Assembly: GCA_021775275.1 (NCBI GenBank) | Contig: JAJFIE010000080.1 | Location: 1-9,635, forward strand | Direction of reading: 5' to 3' | Source: Rhodospirillales bacterium | GTDB lineage: Bacteria > Pseudomonadota > Alphaproteobacteria > Rhodospirillales > Casp-alpha2 | Length of the DNA stretch: 9,635 bases | Program-made: the position numbers and the translations under genes | The notes under the pieces: model-generated | What the model saw: only the letters and a program-made list of their open reading frames with translations | The model's database searches: none | Told to the model about the DNA's origin: nothing | Part shown: positions 7,209 to 9,635 of the stretch, one piece after another | Position numbering within the stretch: position 1 is the first letter of the stretch | How the letters are laid out: each line of letters starts with the position of its first letter

Positions 7209-8843
7209 ATGGCGACGAATGCTTATGAAGACGGGATGGATAAAAACCCGGCCAACTATCAGGCGTTGTCGCCGTTGTCCTTTATCCGCCGTACCCGTGA
7301 TGTCTATCCCGACTACTTATCAGTGATCTATGGTGCGCGGCGGTACACCTGGCGGCAGTCCTATGAGCGCTGTGTGCGTCTCGCCAGCGCCCTTGCCGCA
7401 CTTGGCGTCGGCAAGGGCGATACCGTGGCGGTTATGGCCGCCAACACGCCTGAGCTGTTCGAGGCTCATTTCGGTATTCCCATGTGTGGTGGCGTGCTGA
7501 ACACCATCAACACCCGGCTCGATGCGGATACCGTGGCCTATATCCTGGATCATGGTGATGCGAAGGTTTTTATCACCGACACACAGTTCTCCGTCGTGGT
7601 CAGGGAAGCCCTTGCCGCGCTGGGGAATGATGATCTGGTTGTGATCGATATTGTTGATGGCCAGATCTCCGGTGAAGGCGAGCGGCTGGGTAATTCTGAT
7701 TACGAAGCCTTCCTGCAAACGGGGGACCCGGAATACGACTGGAAAATACCGGATGACGAGTGGCAGGCGCTGGCGCTCAACTACACATCCGGCACCAGCG
7801 GACGACCCAAAGGCGTCGTCTATCACCATCGTGGATCATACCTGATGACCATGGGAACGGTGGTCGCGTGGGAACTGCCCAACCATCCCAGGTACCTTTA
7901 CACGGTGCCCATGTTCCACTGTAACGGCTGGGGTCATGCATGGACCATGACGGCGGTCGCGGGCACTATTATCTGTTGCCGGAATGTGACGGCAACGGCC
8001 ATCTTCGACGCCGTCGCCGATCACAGGGTCAGCCATTTCGGCGGGGCGCCCATCGTTCTGGGCATGCTGATCAATGCGCCGGAGGGCGAGCGCCGCGCCT
8101 TCGACCATCCGGTACGGGCCATGACCGCCGGTGCGCCGCCGCCCAGCGCCGTGCTGGAAAAAGTCCAGGCGCTTGGTTTCGACGTCATGCAGGTCTACGG
8201 CCTGACCGAGACCTATGGCCATGTATCGCACTGTGCGTGGCAGTCGGAATGGGATGACCTGCCGTTTGGCGAGCAGGCCACGATTAAAGCAAGACAGGGT
8301 GTCCGCTTCCCCATGACCGAGGATATCAAGGTGCTGGCGCTTGCGACCGGGGAACCGGTTCCGGCGGATGGTGAGTCTCTGGGCGAAATTTGCATTCGCG
8401 GCAACACCGTGATGAAGGGTTATTACAAGAATGCAGACGCCACCAGTGCGGCGTTCGAGAACGGCTGGTTCCATTCCGCCGATCTGGCCGTGGTGCACCC
8501 CGGCGGCTATATGGAAATCAAGGACCGTCTGAAGGATATTATCATCTCCGGTGGCGAGAATATCTCGTCCGTAGAGGTCGAAAGCACCCTCTACAAGCAT
8601 CCCGCCGTGGCGCTCGCCGCCGTGGTCGCCAAACCCGACGAGAAATGGGGCGAAACGCCCTGTGCGTTTGTGGAACTGAAACCGGACGAGAGTGTGACCG
8701 AACAGGACCTTGTCGCGTTCTGCCGCGACAACATGGCGCATTTCAAGGCGCCCAAAACCATTGTGTTTTGTGAGTTGCCCAAAACCTCCACCGGCAAGAT
8801 CCAGAAGTTCGTGCTGCGTGAACAAATCAGGGATAACCTGTAA
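7209..8843 (+). CDS. dmdB: 3-methylmercaptopropionyl-CoA ligase DmdB (acyl-CoA synthetase)
   Basis: Adenylate-forming enzyme that joins 3-methylmercaptopropionate to CoA using ATP, the step after DmdA. All core motifs of the AMP-binding superfamily are present in 544 residues: the phosphate loop YTSGTSGRPKG at 192-202, VYGLTET at 329-335, Asp425 in HSADLA, the hinge and ribose-binding segment KDRLKDIIISGGEN at 438-451, and the catalytic PKTSTGK lysine at 530. The motif before Asp425 is Ser-Ala instead of the common Thr-Gly or Ser-Gly. The N-terminus (NYQALSPLSFIRR, CGGVLNTINTRLD) fits the medium-chain/DmdB branch. The ATG at 7209 follows AAGGA (7199-7203). On sequence alone it could be another short or medium-chain acyl-CoA synthetase. 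The place directly behind dmdA supports DmdB. Confidence 0.88.
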   Translation: MATNAYEDGMDKNPANYQALSPLSFIRRTRDVYPDYLSVIYGARRYTWRQSYERCVRLASALAALGVGKGDTVAVMAANTPELFEAHFGIPMCGGVLNTINTRLDADTVAYILDHGDAKVFITDTQFSVVVREALAALGNDDLVVIDIVDGQISGEGERLGNSDYEAFLQTGDPEYDWKIPDDEWQALALNYTSGTSGRPKGVVYHHRGSYLMTMGTVVAWELPNHPRYLYTVPMFHCNGWGHAWTMTAVAGTIICCRNVTATAIFDAVADHRVSHFGGAPIVLGMLINAPEGERRAFDHPVRAMTAGAPPPSAVLEKVQALGFDVMQVYGLTETYGHVSHCAWQSEWDDLPFGEQATIKARQGVRFPMTEDIKVLALATGEPVPADGESLGEICIRGNTVMKGYYKNADATSAAFENGWFHSADLAVVHPGGYMEIKDRLKDIIISGGENISSVEVESTLYKHPAVALAAVVAKPDEKWGETPCAFVELKPDESVTEQDLVAFCRDNMAHFKAPKTIVFCELPKTSTGKIQKFVLREQIRDNL

Positions 8844-8878
8844 CACGTAACACAGGTGGATAGGCAGGGGAGGGTCAC

Positions 8879-9493
8879 GTGAAAGGAACCATTGAAGCCC
8901 TGAGGGTCATGTGTGAATGGGCGGCAGCGCAGGATCATGATGCATCCCGGGGCTATCAGCAGATACTCGACCGGGTGGACTGGTCCGGTCCCCGCCATGA
9001 AGTGAAACCCAAACCATCACCCCTTGCCGACGCCTGTTTCAAACAGACGGTTGATCTGGCCGGCGATAACCCGTTAGGCGATCTGGGCCGGGCGCTCTAT
9101 GCGGACCGCGACACCCTTGAATGGTTCACCATGTACCAGAGTTACGCGGACGACGCCCGGGTGGACAGGCTGAACGATAACTACATCATCGTTCGTCTCG
9201 CCGGTCCCAGGGGCGGGTGGTACGCTGAAGACCTGACCACGGCGATCACCATCCAGGGGCCGGATACCTGGTACCCGCCCCACGCCCACCGCCAGAAAGA
9301 AGTCTACGGCGTGATCGGTGGCCGCGCCGAGTGGCAGCGCGGTGCAGAAGGCTGGGTCGAGCGGCACTCGGGCGAGATCATCTACCACCCCTCAGGCGTC
9401 AGGCACGAAACCCGCACCCGCGACGAACCGCTGATGAGCTTCGCCTCGTGGATCGACCACGTGCACCTGCCGAGTTTGTTTGTGTGGGGGTAG
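8879..9493 (+). CDS. Second cupin DMSP lyase-like (DLL) protein, operon-terminal
   Basis: 204-residue cupin of the DMSP lyase-like superfamily, starting with GTG behind a strong AGGGGAGGG (8866-8874), 35 bases after dmdB. The metal site of the other cupin in this window is repeated: WYPPHAH with Tyr132, His135 and His137, then Glu141 and Tyr143, and YHPSGVRHE with His170 and His176, at the same spacing. Outside this core the two proteins differ widely: the N-terminal helical half has little in common, and the HAM triplet after the last ligand is HET here. It is thus an old paralogue or separate acquisition, not a recent duplicate. It may cleave DMSP, or act on a related molecule such as a DMSP-pathway intermediate. 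Its position as last gene of the dmdA–dmdB operon suggests co-expression with demethylation. The stop TAG lies at the foot of a small hairpin. Confidence 0.82.
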   Translation: MKGTIEALRVMCEWAAAQDHDASRGYQQILDRVDWSGPRHEVKPKPSPLADACFKQTVDLAGDNPLGDLGRALYADRDTLEWFTMYQSYADDARVDRLNDNYIIVRLAGPRGGWYAEDLTTAITIQGPDTWYPPHAHRQKEVYGVIGGRAEWQRGAEGWVERHSGEIIYHPSGVRHETRTRDEPLMSFASWIDHVHLPSLFVWG

Positions 9494-9509
9494 GGGTTAT
9501 CTCAACCCC
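9493..9509. terminator. Weak hairpin at the end of the operon
   Basis: GGGGTT-ATCTC-AACCCC makes a 6-bp stem with a 5-base loop starting at the last base of the operon's stop codon. No T-tract follows on the plus strand (CAAACACCTG comes next). It is a poor intrinsic terminator, but the only structure seen at the operon end. Confidence 0.3.
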
Positions 9510-9634
9510 CAAACACCTGCGCCAATTCCAGAAACACTGTAGAAGAGATCAAAACGGCCTTTAAATGCATCAGAGTCAGACGAGTTATGTTCGAGTTCTC
9601 GGCGGACGATAGATTGCCAATATCTAGGGAGTGG
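9497..9634 (-). pseudogene. Possible C-terminal fragment of a minus-strand gene entering from the right edge
   Basis: One minus-strand frame stays open from the window edge (9634) to a TAA at 9499-9497, giving 45 residues with no start inside the window. Its centre reads AFKGRFDLFYSVSGIGAG. The pattern of a basic/hydrophobic stretch followed by S-V-x-G-I-G resembles the start of the C-terminal domain of IS110/IS116-type transposases (usually SVPGIG). It then stops a few residues later, where such a protein should continue for about 100 more. The DNA here is lower in GC than the genes to the left, and third codon positions are not GC-rich. It could be a truncated transposase remnant, another gene's end, or a chance open frame. 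Confidence is low. Confidence 0.25.
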
Positions 9635-9635
9635 C

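Noticed and set aside
7836..8846. Long minus-strand open frame (336 codons) opposite dmdB
   Set aside because: It lies fully antisense to a gene with all acyl-CoA synthetase motifs, and its translation has no recognisable domain. It is a by-product of GC-rich codon use.

Overview
The window looks like a chromosomal piece of a moderately GC-rich marine alphaproteobacterium. The ligase at the left edge reads like an alphaproteobacterial LigA. The main gene set handles dimethylsulfoniopropionate (DMSP), the sulfur osmolyte of marine algae. The taxonomic placement is inferred from gene content and protein character, not from a marker-gene search.

Layout, left to right: (1) the C-terminal part of NAD-dependent DNA ligase (ligA), cut by the window start; (2) a beta-class carbonic anhydrase on the minus strand, with a good promoter flanked by an 8-bp inverted repeat; (3) a PhyH-type Fe(II)/2-oxoglutarate dioxygenase on the minus strand, divergent from (4) a cupin DMSP lyase-like gene of DddQ type. 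That gene converges tail to tail, with overlapping stop codons, on (5) a GcvA-like LysR regulator. The regulator is divergent from (6) a tightly packed plus-strand operon: DUF2182 membrane protein, DUF1326 cysteine-motif protein, DMSP demethylase dmdA (ATGA overlap with the DUF1326 gene), methylmercaptopropionyl-CoA ligase dmdB, and a second cupin of the DMSP lyase-like family. After it come 142 bases of lower GC with a small hairpin and the open end of a possible minus-strand gene remnant.

How it fits together: DmdA moves a methyl group from DMSP to tetrahydrofolate, giving methylmercaptopropionate, and DmdB activates that product to its CoA thioester. These are the first two steps of the demethylation pathway. 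The two cupins have the metal ligands and tyrosines of DMSP lyases, which cleave DMSP to acrylate and dimethyl sulfide. Both competing fates of DMSP therefore appear within about 7 kb. The later demethylation genes (dmdC, dmdD/acuH) and a DMSP transporter are not in the window. The most novel point is the DUF2182–DUF1326 pair at the head of the dmdA operon, coupled to dmdA by a stop/start overlap. A second is a possible structured leader between lysR and that operon. I saw no tRNA, rRNA, CRISPR array or complete insertion sequence.
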